In this document: in pieces, positions 1 to 8,535 of the stretch
Position numbering within the stretch: the first letter of the stretch is position 1
How the letters are laid out: every line of letters starts with the position of its first letter
DNA from: Butyricicoccus_A sp963588905
GTDB lineage: Bacteria > Bacillota > Clostridia > Oscillospirales > Butyricicoccaceae
Direction: 5' to 3'
NCBI GenBank assembly: GCA_963588905.1
Contig: CAVAJF010000037.1
Coordinates: 1 to 64,000, forward strand
DNA: 64,000 bases
Position numbers and translations under genes: made by a program
Notes under the pieces: model-generated
What the model was told of the DNA's origin: nothing
Databases searched by the model: none
Seen by the model: the letters and a program-made list of their open reading frames with translations, nothing else

Positions 1-710
1 CCACCGGTCTGAAAAATGGCTGGTACACCATCAAGTACAACGGCAAGACCGGTTATATCTCCGCGAAGTATACCACCGAGACCAAGCCGGAAGTAAAGCC
101 GACCACCACAACCGTTTACACCACGGGCGACCTGTACGTTCGTGCAAAGCCGGATAAGACCAGCGCAAAGCTCGGCGTTCTCAAGAAGGGCACAACTGTA
201 GAGACCACCGGTCTGAAAAATGGCTGGTACACCATCAAGTACAACGGCAAGACCGGTTACATCTCCGCGAAGTATACCACCACGACCAAGCCGGCAACCG
301 CTGCCAAGAAGGTTGTGTACACTACCGCGAACCTGAATGTCCGCGATAAGGCATCCACCAGCGGCAAGAAGCTCGGCGTTCTCAAGAAGGGCACCGCAGT
401 AGAAGTCATCGAGCTGAAAAACGGCTGGTACACCATCAAGTACAACGGCAAGACTGGTTACATCTCCGCGAAGTACACCACCGAAGTCAAGCCGGGCACC
501 GAAAAGCCGACCACTCCGGCAACCAAGACCGTATACACCACCTCCGACCTGAATGTTCGCGCAGAGCCGAACAAGAATGCCAAGAAACTGGGCGTTCTCA
601 AGAAGGGCGCAGAGGTAAAGACCATCACCTTGAAGAACGGTTGGTACAGCATCGCGTATAACGGCAAGACCGGTTATATCTCCGCGAAGTACACCACCGA
701 TAAGCGCTGA
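1..710 (+). CDS. SH3b tandem-repeat cell-wall protein (5' partial)
   Basis: The reading frame is open from base 3 to the TGA at 708-710, so the gene starts left of the window. At least four bacterial SH3 (SH3b) repeats of about 60 residues are visible, each with the pattern VYTT..LNVR.., KLGVLKKG, LKNGWY.I.YNGKTGY and ISAKYTT, joined by short Thr/Pro/Lys linkers. The repeats are also nearly identical at the DNA level, which suggests recent tandem duplication. SH3b domains usually bind peptidoglycan or cell-wall peptides, so a secreted or wall-bound protein is likely; any catalytic domain or signal peptide would lie in the missing N-terminal part. The next gene carries two more SH3b domains. 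Confidence 0.8.
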   Translation, partial: TGLKNGWYTIKYNGKTGYISAKYTTETKPEVKPTTTTVYTTGDLYVRAKPDKTSAKLGVLKKGTTVETTGLKNGWYTIKYNGKTGYISAKYTTTTKPATAAKKVVYTTANLNVRDKASTSGKKLGVLKKGTAVEVIELKNGWYTIKYNGKTGYISAKYTTEVKPGTEKPTTPATKTVYTTSDLNVRAEPNKNAKKLGVLKKGAEVKTITLKNGWYSIAYNGKTGYISAKYTTDKR

Positions 711-740
711 ATGCGTCAAGGATAATCGAAAATGAACACA

Positions 741-766
741 AACCGGCACCGAAAGGTGCCGGTTTT
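741..766 (+). terminator. Rho-independent terminator after the SH3b gene
   Basis: Stem ACCGGCACC / GGTGCCGGT with a GAAA loop followed by a T-run, 31 bases after the stop codon. Confidence 0.75.
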
Positions 767-811
767 CCGTTATGTCATATGGAATTTTGAAATATGTATT
801 TGCTGGAAAAC

Positions 812-840
812 TTGAAAAGAAGAAAAATAGGTGATACAAT
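812..840 (+). promoter_or_regulatory. sigma-A promoter of the SH3b-VanW gene
   Basis: TTGAAA (812-817), 17-base spacer, TACAAT (835-840); it lies 34 bases before the chosen start codon. Confidence 0.6.
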
Positions 841-873
841 ACAAAAGAAATCAATATATTTTGGAGGATGACT

Positions 874-2136
874 ATGAAAACCAAAAGAATTATGAGGGGC
901 ATTCTTTCTGGTGCTTTGGCTGCTGTAACAGTGTGCGGCAGTGCGTTTGCTTACGCAAATCCGGCGGCAGAAACGACCCAGACAACAACATCTGTCTCTG
1001 CTTCGGCAGTGGAGTATGCTGAGACAGCATCCGCTGTGTATATGCGCAGCGAGCCGCAGAACGGCGCCGCTATCGTGTGCACGATTCCGGAGAACACCAC
1101 TATTCAGAAGGTTTCTCAAAACGGCAACTGGTACCAAGTGTCATATAATGGTAAAACTGGTTATATTTACAAGAAGTTCCTGAAGCAGACGGGCGAGACC
1201 GCAGCTCCGGCACAGCAGCCGCAGGGAACCACCAGCACCCCGGCACAGAAGGAAGACAAGCCGCAGGAGACCACCGGCACGGTTTACACAACCGCTGGCG
1301 TCAACATGAGAACCCAGCCGAAAAACGGTTCGGCAGTGGTTTGCGTTGTTCCGCAGGGCACACAGGTACAGAAGACCGGCACCTCCGGCAACTGGGTACA
1401 GATTTCCTACAATAACCAGACCGGTTATGTATACAACAAGTATCTGTCCGACAAGAGCACAGGAGCTGCACAGAACACCACGCAGCCGAGCAATACGACG
1501 GACAACACCACAACAAACACGACGACAACGACAAAGGGCGAGGAATTCAGCGATGTGCTGGGCTCCAAGACTACCTACTATAACTCCAGCGTAAAGGGTC
1601 GCACGACCAATATCCGTCTGGCAGCAGAGGCAATTAACGGCACCGTCCTTCAGCCGGGCGAGACCTTCTCGCTCAACGGCATTGTCGGCAGAAGAACCGC
1701 GGCAAAGGGCTATCAGAACGCCATCATTTTCCAGAACGGCAAGCAGGTAGAAGGCCTTGGCGGCGGCGTTTGTCAGGTATCCTCGACGGTATACGGCGCT
1801 GTTCTGTATGCAGATCTCAAGGTAACAGAGCGCTCCTGCCATCAGTTCCAGGTATCGTACACACCGGTATCGCAGGATGCCGCCGTATATTACGGCAGCC
1901 AGGACTTCAAGTTTGTGAACAACACGGACAACCCGATTAAGATTGTGGCAAGCGCAGGCAGCGGTTCTTTGTCCGTGACGATTTACGGCACAAAGACCTC
2001 GGAAAAGACGGTTACCCTGTCCAGCAAGAGCTCGGTCAGCGGCAACTATAAGTACGCTTCCCTGTACAAGACCGTGACCGAAAACGGCAAGTCCACCACG
2101 ACAAAGGTCAATACAAGCAAATATCTGCTCAAGTAA
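874..2136 (+). CDS. Secreted SH3b-SH3b-VanW domain protein
   Basis: The 420-residue protein has an N-terminal signal peptide (about residues 1-28, Lys/Arg then a hydrophobic run ending AYA), two SH3b domains (about 45-107 and 135-192), a Thr/Asn-rich linker, and a VanW domain (about 220-350) with the hallmark GGGVCQVSSTVY. VanW-type domains are common in Gram-positive surface proteins; their exact reaction is not established. ATG at 874 is preferred over ATG at 868 because GGAGG (863-867) touches the latter and sits 6 bases before the former. A promoter precedes it and a strong terminator follows, so it is monocistronic. The shared SH3b modules tie it to the upstream gene; both probably act in the cell wall. 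Confidence 0.85.
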   Translation: MKTKRIMRGILSGALAAVTVCGSAFAYANPAAETTQTTTSVSASAVEYAETASAVYMRSEPQNGAAIVCTIPENTTIQKVSQNGNWYQVSYNGKTGYIYKKFLKQTGETAAPAQQPQGTTSTPAQKEDKPQETTGTVYTTAGVNMRTQPKNGSAVVCVVPQGTQVQKTGTSGNWVQISYNNQTGYVYNKYLSDKSTGAAQNTTQPSNTTDNTTTNTTTTTKGEEFSDVLGSKTTYYNSSVKGRTTNIRLAAEAINGTVLQPGETFSLNGIVGRRTAAKGYQNAIIFQNGKQVEGLGGGVCQVSSTVYGAVLYADLKVTERSCHQFQVSYTPVSQDAAVYYGSQDFKFVNNTDNPIKIVASAGSGSLSVTIYGTKTSEKTVTLSSKSSVSGNYKYASLYKTVTENGKSTTTKVNTSKYLLK

Positions 2137-2152
2137 TGCGAGTGGAATACAA

Positions 2153-2182
2153 AAAACGCCAGCCCATCGGGCTGGCGTTTTG
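2153..2182 (+). terminator. Rho-independent terminator after the VanW gene
   Basis: Perfect stem AACGCCAGCCC / GGGCTGGCGTT with loop ATC and flanking A-run and T-run. It can also serve the converging minus-strand gene that ends at 2195. Confidence 0.85.
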
Positions 2183-2194
2183 GTTTGCATGAAA

Positions 2195-2647
2195 TTATTC
2201 GCCCATGACCTGGAATACGATTTCGCGGTGACGATCGCGGGTGTCGCACTCGACCAGGGTCAGGTTCTGCCACGGGCCGACGGTAATGCGTCCGTCGATA
2301 AACGGAACCGTGATGAACGGGCTGAGCAGTGCCGACTTGATATGGCTCGAGCCATTGTCGTCATGCCAGGTGTTGTGGTGCTCGTAATGAATCACACGAC
2401 CCTTTTCATCCGTGTACGGAGAAAAGACGTCCATCGCTGCCTTAAGGTCATGATTGACCATGCCAGGCTCAAATTCCAGCGTGGTCAGACCGGCAACACC
2501 GCCGGTCGTAAAGCCGGTAACGGTACCGCTCTTGATGCCGAACTTGTGGCAAGCTTCGGTTACAGCCTCCTGAAAATCTCCGGTTACATCAATCATGCCC
2601 ATGTGCGCGCGGGTATGATATTCCTTCATGGAACTATAAACTGCCAT
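2195..2647 (-). CDS. YjbQ / UPF0047 family protein
   Basis: The 150-residue protein matches the YjbQ (UPF0047) family over its full length: it has the family signature with HHNTWHDDNGSSH, then a LLSPFITVPF segment, and a GPWQ...LVE.D ending. The family is annotated as secondary thiamine-phosphate synthase because some members can supply that reaction, but the physiological role is unsettled. It lies 45 bases downstream of the potassium channel gene on the same strand. A GGAG-type site precedes the ATG. The family assignment is firm; the function is not. Confidence 0.85.
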   Translation of the reverse strand: MAVYSSMKEYHTRAHMGMIDVTGDFQEAVTEACHKFGIKSGTVTGFTTGGVAGLTTLEFEPGMVNHDLKAAMDVFSPYTDEKGRVIHYEHHNTWHDDNGSSHIKSALLSPFITVPFIDGRITVGPWQNLTLVECDTRDRHREIVFQVMGE

Positions 2648-2692
2648 AGTTGATAAACTCCTCCATCTTAAACGAACTTCTTCTATCTTCTT

Positions 2693-3709
2693 CTATGATA
2701 CTTGATCCGATCCTTCTTCAAGCTCGTTTATTGTACCACGTGCCAGCGCATTTTTCAAATCTTCCGACAGATCCTGCAATAATACGGCGTCTTGCTCGCG
2801 GTGTTCCTGCACCTGCTCGACCTGTGCGGCAATCCGCTCGATTTTATCCTCCAGTCCGCGTTCGGCCTGCTCTTTACGCAGCTGCTTGATTTCGTCGAGC
2901 AGCTCAGAAACCTCCTGCTCCAGCTTGCGCTCGTCTTTGAAACGGACTTTGTTGATTTCCTCCATGAATCCGGCGGTTAAAATACCGGCGGGCATCGCAA
3001 TGACGGCGGTGCCAAATACCGAGGAAATCATGCTGACCAGTCTGCCCGCGCGCGTCACCGGATAAATATCGCCGTATCCGACGGTTGTCAGCATGGCGAA
3101 TGCCCAGTACAGGGCTTCAAAAAAGCTGTCAAACGAGTTCGGCTCCACCGAGAACATGACAGCGGCAGAGACAAAGCTGTATACCATCGACAGCATCAGA
3201 ACCATGATGAGCAGCTTGCGCTCGCGGCGCACGGCGCGGTAAATATAAATAAAGCTCCGCGCATAGCGCATGGTCTTGAGAAAGCGCGCGCAGCGAAAGA
3301 CACGCATGACGCGCAGAATTTGAATGTACTGCGTCAGCGGCATGTCCGGAAGCAGCTGCATGACAGCGGGAAATGTCGTGATGACCGGCAGAATCGCCAG
3401 CAGGTCAATCACCGCCATCGGTGTGAACGGATAGCGCAGCATGGCCTGCCGCAGCGATAACTCTTTCATGCGCGGCGAAAAATCTGCGGTGATCCAGCGC
3501 AGGATATAATCGACGATAAAGAGTGCCGTCACGGTTCGATCCAGCAGGAGAACCGGCCGGTTCCATATTTTTAACAACAGCGGGATGGCGCTCAGACAGA
3601 CCAAAACGAGAATGTATCTGTCATATAGTGCGCTGAATTTGTCGTGCTGTCGGTCTTTTTCAATGATTTCGTACATCCGCTTGCGGATGTGATATGTCTG
3701 TTTCCCCAT
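2693..3709 (-). CDS. Voltage-gated potassium channel family protein
   Basis: The 338-residue membrane protein has six hydrophobic segments, an Arg-rich S4-like segment (about 133-151, with R repeats around LRVMRVFRCARFLKTMRYAR), a pore loop with the potassium selectivity filter TVGYGD (about 209-214), and a cytoplasmic C-terminal region rich in Glu, Lys and Gln that looks like a coiled coil. It resembles bacterial Kv-type channels. An upstream in-frame start would run through the pta terminator hairpin (3737-3764), so the ATG at 3709 is chosen. It probably conducts potassium; gating is inferred from S4 only. Confidence 0.82.
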   Translation of the reverse strand: MGKQTYHIRKRMYEIIEKDRQHDKFSALYDRYILVLVCLSAIPLLLKIWNRPVLLLDRTVTALFIVDYILRWITADFSPRMKELSLRQAMLRYPFTPMAVIDLLAILPVITTFPAVMQLLPDMPLTQYIQILRVMRVFRCARFLKTMRYARSFIYIYRAVRRERKLLIMVLMLSMVYSFVSAAVMFSVEPNSFDSFFEALYWAFAMLTTVGYGDIYPVTRAGRLVSMISSVFGTAVIAMPAGILTAGFMEEINKVRFKDERKLEQEVSELLDEIKQLRKEQAERGLEDKIERIAAQVEQVQEHREQDAVLLQDLSEDLKNALARGTINELEEGSDQVS

Positions 3710-3730
3710 ATTTTTGTGATGCTCTGTGAG

Positions 3731-3766
3731 AGAAAGACAGCCGCTGTCAGGAGACAGCGGCTGTAC
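3731..3766 (-). terminator. Terminator hairpin after pta
   Basis: A 12-base inverted repeat (ACAGCCGCTGTC at 3737-3748 with its complement at 3753-3764) followed on the minus strand by a CT-rich tail. It lies 21 bases after the pta stop. Confidence 0.65.
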
Positions 3767-3786
3767 CAATTGCGTTCTGTGTAAAA

Positions 3787-4803
3787 TTACTTCAGACCAG
3801 CGGTGATGATAGCCATCTGGTAAACTTCATCAGCATTGCAGCCGCGGGACAGGTCGTTGATCGGAGCGTTCAGACCCTGCAGAATCGGGCCATATGCCTC
3901 GAAACCACCCAGACGCTGAGCAATCTTGTAGCCGATGTTGCCTGCGTTGATGTCCGGGAAGATGAAGGTGTTTGCCTGACCTGCAACCGGAGAACCCTTT
4001 GCCTTGGTCTTAGCAACAACCGGGGAGAATGCAGCGTCAAACTGCAGCTCGCCGTCGATAGCCAGCTCCGGAGCCAGCTCCTTAGCAGCAGCGGTAGCGT
4101 CGCGCATCATGGTAACGGTCGGGCCCTTGCCGGAACCCATGGTGGAGTAGGACAGCATAGCAACCTTCGGGTCGATGCCGAAAGCAGCACCGGTCTTTGC
4201 GGTCTCGATAGCAACCTCAGCGATCTTCTGAGCAGCGGTCAGAGTAACCTCGCCGGTCTTCTTGTCAACGGTGTCCTCATAGGAGATGTTGATAGCGCAG
4301 TCGCCCATAGCGTACATCTCTTCGCCGCCATCCTTAGCCGGACGGCTCAGAATAAAGCAGGAGCTTACGAGATGTGCACCCGGCTTGGTCTTAACCAGCT
4401 GCAGAGCCGGACGAACGGTGTCAGCGGTGGAGTAAGTAGCGCCGCCCAGCAGAGCGTCAGCCTTGCCCATCTTAACCAGCATGGTGCCGAAGTAGTTGCC
4501 CTTTGCCAGGTTTGCCTTGACGGTATCCATGTCCATCTTGCCCTTGCGCAGCTCGAACATCTTCTGAGCCATCTCATCGAACTCTGCATAGTTTGCCGGA
4601 TCAATGATGGTAGCCTTCTCAATGTCGAAACCGCCCTGTGCAGCAGCAGCCTTTACTTCGTCAACGCCGCCGATCAGGATAACGTCCATCAGGTCATCCT
4701 TGAGCAGACGAGCGGTAGCTTCCAGAATACGAGCATCCGGACCCTCTGTGAAAACGATAGTTCTGCGCTCTGCCTTCAGAGCAGCAATCAGATTCTCAAA
4801 CAT
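3787..4803 (-). CDS. pta: Phosphate acetyltransferase
   Basis: The 338-residue protein belongs to the PTA/PTB family and matches the usual length of the short form of Pta. It starts MFENLIAALKAE and continues RRTIVFTEGPDARILEA, and ends with a family-typical region reading ..PINDLSRGC...YQMAIITA. It interconverts acetyl-CoA plus phosphate and acetyl phosphate plus CoA, feeding substrate-level ATP formation through acetate kinase, which is not adjacent here. The start at 4803 has GGAGGG at 4811-4816 with 7-base spacing; an in-frame upstream start would cross the promoter region. It appears monocistronic between its own promoter and terminator. Confidence 0.93.
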   Translation of the reverse strand: MFENLIAALKAERRTIVFTEGPDARILEATARLLKDDLMDVILIGGVDEVKAAAAQGGFDIEKATIIDPANYAEFDEMAQKMFELRKGKMDMDTVKANLAKGNYFGTMLVKMGKADALLGGATYSTADTVRPALQLVKTKPGAHLVSSCFILSRPAKDGGEEMYAMGDCAINISYEDTVDKKTGEVTLTAAQKIAEVAIETAKTGAAFGIDPKVAMLSYSTMGSGKGPTVTMMRDATAAAKELAPELAIDGELQFDAAFSPVVAKTKAKGSPVAGQANTFIFPDINAGNIGYKIAQRLGGFEAYGPILQGLNAPINDLSRGCNADEVYQMAIITAGLK

Positions 4804-4878
4804 TGGTTTTCCCTCCAAAAATGAATTTACACATTCTTTTCCGCGGAGAGGACGCGCCCCTCGTTGGTTGATATAACC

Positions 4879-4908
4879 ATTATACAACTTTTTGTTTGAT
4901 ATGTTCAA
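4879..4908 (-). promoter_or_regulatory. sigma-A promoter of pta
   Basis: On the minus strand TTGAAC (4908-4903), 18-base spacer, consensus TATAAT (4884-4879). This gives a leader of about 70 bases to the pta start. Confidence 0.7.
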
Positions 4909-4980
4909 GGGATATTGGCAATTTTATGGGGAAACGCACAAAAAATCCGAAGAATTATGGGAGAACGCGAAGATAGATGC

Positions 4981-5922
4981 TCATCCCAGCAGAAATGCCA
5001 GATAACAGGCAATAATACCCAACGGGCAGATGACCTGTGTCGCTTTGTTGCGGAACTTCATCATAATCCACAGCAGCGGCAGAGCTGCCGTGCCGCACAG
5101 CATCAGAATAACGGTGTGCGGATCGCTGAAATCATAGACAGAGCCGCGGTACAGAATGTCTACTACTGCCATGATAATAAAATTGAAGATATTGCTGCCG
5201 ACAATGTTGCCGAACGCGATGTCTACGTTCTTCATGCGCAGCAGCGCAACGGTAGAGGATGCCTCCGGCAGACTGGTCGCAATGCCGAGGAACAGCGCAC
5301 CTGCCATGCCCTGACCCAGATGCAGGCGGAGCGAGATGGCATCGGTGATGTACGTGATCGCAATGCTGAGAACGACAATGCCAATGCTGACGAGAATAAA
5401 ACGCACAGCGATTTGCGGCACGGTGAGCGGGCTGGTGTCCTCTTCGTTAGAATCGTCACTGTCTTCTGCGGACATATATCGGATGCTCAGAATGTACATC
5501 ACGACGATAATGACGGAAGAGAGGCTAATGCTCAGGATTTGGATGCGCAGGATGCCCAGCCAGTTGAGAATCATGACGAGATAACAGACAAAGACAAATA
5601 CCGTGACCATGCGGTGGCTGTCGGACAGCTTTCCCTCGCGGAAGGTGCGCGCAAAAAGGAGCAGGAAAAACGACAGCATGGCCATGTTAAACAGATCACT
5701 GCCCAAGATATTGCCCAGACATAGTCCCGGCTGATGAATCAGCACCGTAGACGAGATACTGGTGAACAATTCCGGCAGGCTGGTGACAGCGGACAGCATA
5801 ATGCCGCCGATAAAGGCGCCGGACAGGCTGGTTTTCTTGTCGAGCAAATCCACATAGTCGGATGCCTTGACGGAAAACAGCACGACACCGGCGGCAACGA
5901 GCAGGTACAACAGATAAATCAT
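4981..5922 (-). CDS. Sodium/calcium exchanger (CaCA) family cation antiporter
   Basis: The 313-residue protein is almost entirely membrane-spanning, with about ten hydrophobic segments and two inverted alpha-repeat motifs: GGIMLSAVTSLPELFTS near residues 39-55 and GIATSLPEASS in the second half. These SLPE motifs are the ion-binding signature of CaCA exchangers (YrbG type). A charged loop with EDSDDSNEED separates the halves. GGAGG lies about 9 bases before the ATG. The leader carries a yybP-ykoY riboswitch with its own terminator, so expression is probably switched on by manganese; the exchanger may therefore export Mn2+ or Ca2+. Substrate identity is inferred. Confidence 0.85.
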   Translation of the reverse strand: MIYLLYLLVAAGVVLFSVKASDYVDLLDKKTSLSGAFIGGIMLSAVTSLPELFTSISSTVLIHQPGLCLGNILGSDLFNMAMLSFFLLLFARTFREGKLSDSHRMVTVFVFVCYLVMILNWLGILRIQILSISLSSVIIVVMYILSIRYMSAEDSDDSNEEDTSPLTVPQIAVRFILVSIGIVVLSIAITYITDAISLRLHLGQGMAGALFLGIATSLPEASSTVALLRMKNVDIAFGNIVGSNIFNFIIMAVVDILYRGSVYDFSDPHTVILMLCGTAALPLLWIMMKFRNKATQVICPLGIIACYLAFLLG

Positions 5923-5963
5923 AGATTTCTTCCTCCAAACAGCATGTCCTCCGCGGAGAGAAT

Positions 5964-6024
5964 AAAAAAAGACCCATAGACGATGATATAGTAGGATTCC
6001 CTACTGTACCTTCGTCTATGAGTC
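5964..6024 (-). terminator. Riboswitch-controlled terminator (expression platform)
   Basis: Minus-strand stem formed by GACTCATAGACGA (6024-6012) and TCGTCTATGGGTC (5983-5971), enclosing a smaller GTAGG/CCTAC hairpin and followed by a run of seven T. The 5' arm includes CTCAT, which can instead pair with GTGAG in the first strand of the aptamer, so ligand binding should disrupt this terminator. Confidence 0.8.
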
Positions 6025-6117
6025 TCATTTTTTAAGAAAATACCAGTCGATGCACGCATCGACGCGATTGTTGATATTTCCACGGCCTTCGCCGCAAACT
6101 ACTCCCTCACCGAGGTT
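6011..6117 (-). ncRNA. yybP-ykoY family Mn2+ riboswitch
   Basis: Read on the minus strand, the leader shows the conserved parts of the yybP-ykoY aptamer in order: GGTGAGGGAGTAG near the 5' end, an internal ATCAACAATCGCG segment, and a closing TGAGACTC segment whose CTCAT pairs with GTGAG of the 5' part. Known members bind Mn2+ and control cation transporters. Here the closing strand is shared with the terminator just downstream, the standard ON-switch layout. The match was made by eye; a covariance search would settle it. Confidence 0.75.
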
Positions 6118-6133
6118 TCTATTGTGTGACTAC

Positions 6134-6163
6134 ACTATAGCATGGCGAAGCGCAACGTGTCAA
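6134..6163 (-). promoter_or_regulatory. sigma-A promoter of the exchanger/riboswitch transcript
   Basis: Consensus TTGACA (6163-6158), 18-base spacer, TATAGT (6139-6134) on the minus strand, just upstream of the aptamer. Confidence 0.7.
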
Positions 6164-6183
6164 GATTCTCTGTTGGTGTTCGC

Positions 6184-6489
6184 TCACAAAAACAGTTCCA
6201 GCACGAATACCACGGCGCAGGCGACAACAGCAACCTGAAACAGGCTGCCGCCGAACCAAGCGAGTACAATGCCTGCGACAAGCGCGGCGAGACCTGCCCA
6301 CATGCTGTCGGTTGCCTGCACGATGGCAGGGAAGGTCATGACGGCGAGCGTCACATACGGCACATAAAATAAAAACGAGCGGATGGTCTGGTTTTTGATT
6401 TCCTTCCGAATCAGTGTCAGCGGCAAAACGCGGATCAAATACGTGACGCCTGCCATGACGGCGATGTAAATCCAAGCATTATTGAGCAT
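6184..6489 (-). CDS. azlD: AzlD family branched-chain amino acid exporter subunit
   Basis: A 101-residue protein with three to four hydrophobic helices, beginning MLNNAWIYIAVMAGVTYLIRVLPL, which is typical of AzlD, the small subunit of the AzlCD exporter for branched-chain amino acids and analogues. Its start lies inside the end of azlC (11-base overlap), implying translational coupling. The small size fits the family. The substrate is inferred from the family. Confidence 0.88.
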   Translation of the reverse strand: MLNNAWIYIAVMAGVTYLIRVLPLTLIRKEIKNQTIRSFLFYVPYVTLAVMTFPAIVQATDSMWAGLAALVAGIVLAWFGGSLFQVAVVACAVVFVLELFL

Positions 6490-7198
6490 GTTCTTCCTCC
6501 TTTACTGGGAACAAAACTGCCGCAATGCCTGCAATGACAACGGTCAGAATAATAGTGCGCATACCAGAGGAAATATGAGAGACGACCGGCAGGACGGACA
6601 TGGCGAGACTTGCCGCCATGGAGATGGCAACGAGACCGGCGATGACCTTGTTTTTTCGTCCGGGCGGGATGATGATCGCCAAAAACATGCCGTATAGACC
6701 GACGCCCAACGCGCTGACGACGTGATGCGGCAGGATATTGCCGACCGCAATGCCGATCGCGGTGCCAATCGTCCAGGCGGGAATGGAAATTGCCATCATA
6801 CCGTAATTGTACCACGGGTTGAGCTTGTCCGGGACAATGCTGGCGACGCCGAAAATCTCATCCGTGATGCCCCAGCCGATGAGCAGGCGGTGAATGAGCG
6901 GCAGATCCGGCGCGAGCTTTTGGCTCAGCGAACAGGACATGAGCAGATACCGCGCATTGATGACCAGCATCATGATTGCCATTTCTATGTATCCGGCTCC
7001 AGCCTGAATGACATTGAAGCCGGCGTATTCTCCTGCGGACGCAACCGTCGTCACACTGGCTGCTGCACCCTGTAACGCCGTCAATCCGGCATTTCGCGCC
7101 GCGATGCCCAGCGTAAACGATACCGCGAGATACCCCAGCGCGATCGGCACGCCGTTTTGAATGCCGCGACGGAACCATGCGGCATTGTTGAGTTTCAT
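6479..7198 (-). CDS. azlC: AzlC family branched-chain amino acid exporter subunit
   Basis: A 239-residue integral membrane protein with the AzlC pattern: GVPIALGYLAVSFTLGIAARNAGL at the N-terminus, then several transmembrane helices and a PPGRKNK loop. It is the large subunit of the AzlC-AzlD exporter. The ATG at 7198 is chosen because GGAGG (7211-7207) sits 8 bases upstream; an in-frame ATG five codons earlier has no spaced site. It forms a two-gene operon with azlD. Confidence 0.88.
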   Translation of the reverse strand: MKLNNAAWFRRGIQNGVPIALGYLAVSFTLGIAARNAGLTALQGAAASVTTVASAGEYAGFNVIQAGAGYIEMAIMMLVINARYLLMSCSLSQKLAPDLPLIHRLLIGWGITDEIFGVASIVPDKLNPWYNYGMMAISIPAWTIGTAIGIAVGNILPHHVVSALGVGLYGMFLAIIIPPGRKNKVIAGLVAISMAASLAMSVLPVVSHISSGMRTIILTVVIAGIAAVLFPVKEEEHAQ

Positions 7199-7236
7199 AC
7201 AATCTTCCTCCACATCTTAAAAAACATCTACCGCTT

Positions 7237-7265
7237 ATTGTAACGCGCGGAGCGGGTTCCGTCAA
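7237..7265 (-). promoter_or_regulatory. sigma-A promoter of azlCD
   Basis: TTGACG (7265-7260), 17-base spacer, TACAAT (7242-7237) on the minus strand, 39 bases before the azlC start. Confidence 0.6.
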
Positions 7266-7321
7266 TTGCAGAAATCGTTTTCCATAAAACTATTTGTATA
7301 ATTCGATATAAAATATACGAA

Positions 7322-8383
7322 TTATTGGGCATCCAGCGTGGTGATTTGCGTGTCCGTGTAATAATGGGTCAAAATCTCTTGATAGCTCTTTCCGTCCTCT
7401 GCCATTTTTCGCGCGCCGTACTGGCTCATGCCGACGCCGTGCCCATATCCCTGCGTGTGAAAGGTGAGCGAAGTGTCCGTCGTCTTGATGGTAAAGTGGG
7501 TGGAATTCAGCCCAAACAGCGAGCGAACCTCGGTTCCCTTTAGCTCTTGTCCGCCGATTTTACAGGTGCGCACGCCGCCTGCTTCCGAGGTGTCGATGTC
7601 CGTAAACCAGGTCTTGGGCAAGCCGGTCAGATTGATGTCGGGATATTTGGTCAGCATGATTTGTCGGAATTCTTCTGCGCCCAGCGTCACAGAGGCATCG
7701 TACTTGGGGCAATCGGCATCGCCATCGCTGTCCACGGTGGTGAGATAGGGAATATCCGTGCCCCAGACGCTGACGGCGGCTTCGGTCTGCTGCGCCGCGG
7801 CGGAGTGAAAGACGGCGGCAATCGGCGCGCCGTTGTACGTCACGACCTGTCCGCTTGTCTCGCGCACCGCGGTGCGGATCTTCTCTGTCCAGGCATCGGC
7901 GTTGCTGCCCCATTGCTGCTTGGCCTCCGTGTCCAAATCGGTAAAGGCGGCACAGTGCGTGTAATCGGCACAGACTGCCGCGCCCGGATGCTGCGTGTCC
8001 GTGCCCAGAGACTGTTTATAGACGGCAAACGTCCGCGCGGCGACAGCCTGCGCTTTGAGCGCTTCCTCCGGAAACGAGGCGGGCATTTCCGCCGCCAGGG
8101 CACCGGCAGTGTAGTCCTCCAGCGACATCTCGTGCACATCGCCGTTGATGAGGACGGTGATAGTTCTGCTGGGTGCGCCGTCATTTTGCGTTCCAGATGC
8201 TGGATGCTCTTCATTTTCTGCATTCTCCGCGTCCGAATTCTGCACGTCTAAATTATTTTCAACATTGTTTACAATATGGACATTTTCTGTAGTTTCTGAC
8301 ATATTTTTGTAGTATTTTACCCCGATAGGCAGAACAAATGCCAGAAAAATGATGAAAAACACCCGAAAAAGTACACGTTTCAT
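7322..8383 (-). CDS. spoIID: SpoIID/LytB domain protein (stage II sporulation protein D-like)
   Basis: The 353-residue protein has one N-terminal membrane anchor (VLFRVFFIIFLAFVLPIGV), a linker rich in Asn/Glu, and a SpoIID domain that includes LKAQAVAARTFAVY, HSAAAQQTEAAVSVWG and the C-terminal GYGHGVGMSQYGA. SpoIID is a lytic transglycosylase that remodels septal peptidoglycan during engulfment in spore formers. The ATG at 8383 is preceded by AAGGA; a longer in-frame start reaches into the citA promoter region. No other sporulation gene is adjacent. Whether it is the engulfment SpoIID or a vegetative paralogue cannot be told from sequence. Confidence 0.85.
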   Translation of the reverse strand: MKRVLFRVFFIIFLAFVLPIGVKYYKNMSETTENVHIVNNVENNLDVQNSDAENAENEEHPASGTQNDGAPSRTITVLINGDVHEMSLEDYTAGALAAEMPASFPEEALKAQAVAARTFAVYKQSLGTDTQHPGAAVCADYTHCAAFTDLDTEAKQQWGSNADAWTEKIRTAVRETSGQVVTYNGAPIAAVFHSAAAQQTEAAVSVWGTDIPYLTTVDSDGDADCPKYDASVTLGAEEFRQIMLTKYPDINLTGLPKTWFTDIDTSEAGGVRTCKIGGQELKGTEVRSLFGLNSTHFTIKTTDTSLTFHTQGYGHGVGMSQYGARKMAEDGKSYQEILTHYYTDTQITTLDAQ

Positions 8384-8418
8384 AATCCATTCCTTCTCTT
8401 TGACAGGCAAGTGCTGGT

Positions 8419-8447
8419 TTGACATATTTGCAGGATTGATGTAATAT
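8419..8447 (+). promoter_or_regulatory. sigma-A promoter of the citrate synthase gene
   Basis: Consensus TTGACA (8419-8424), 17-base spacer, TAATAT (8442-8447), about 90 bases before the citrate synthase start. Confidence 0.65.
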
Positions 8448-8535
8448 ATAATTCATATGAAGTAACATGTTCTGCCTTCTGCGGCTGTTCTGCGCTGTGC
8501 GGAGGGGCGGAGATCTGATTGATGAGGTGATTCCA

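Noticed and set aside
7293..7320. AT-rich inverted repeat ATAATTCG/CGAATTAT between azlC and spoIID
   Set aside because: A terminator or operator is possible, but the stem is weak and there is no T-run on the right side, so no call was made.
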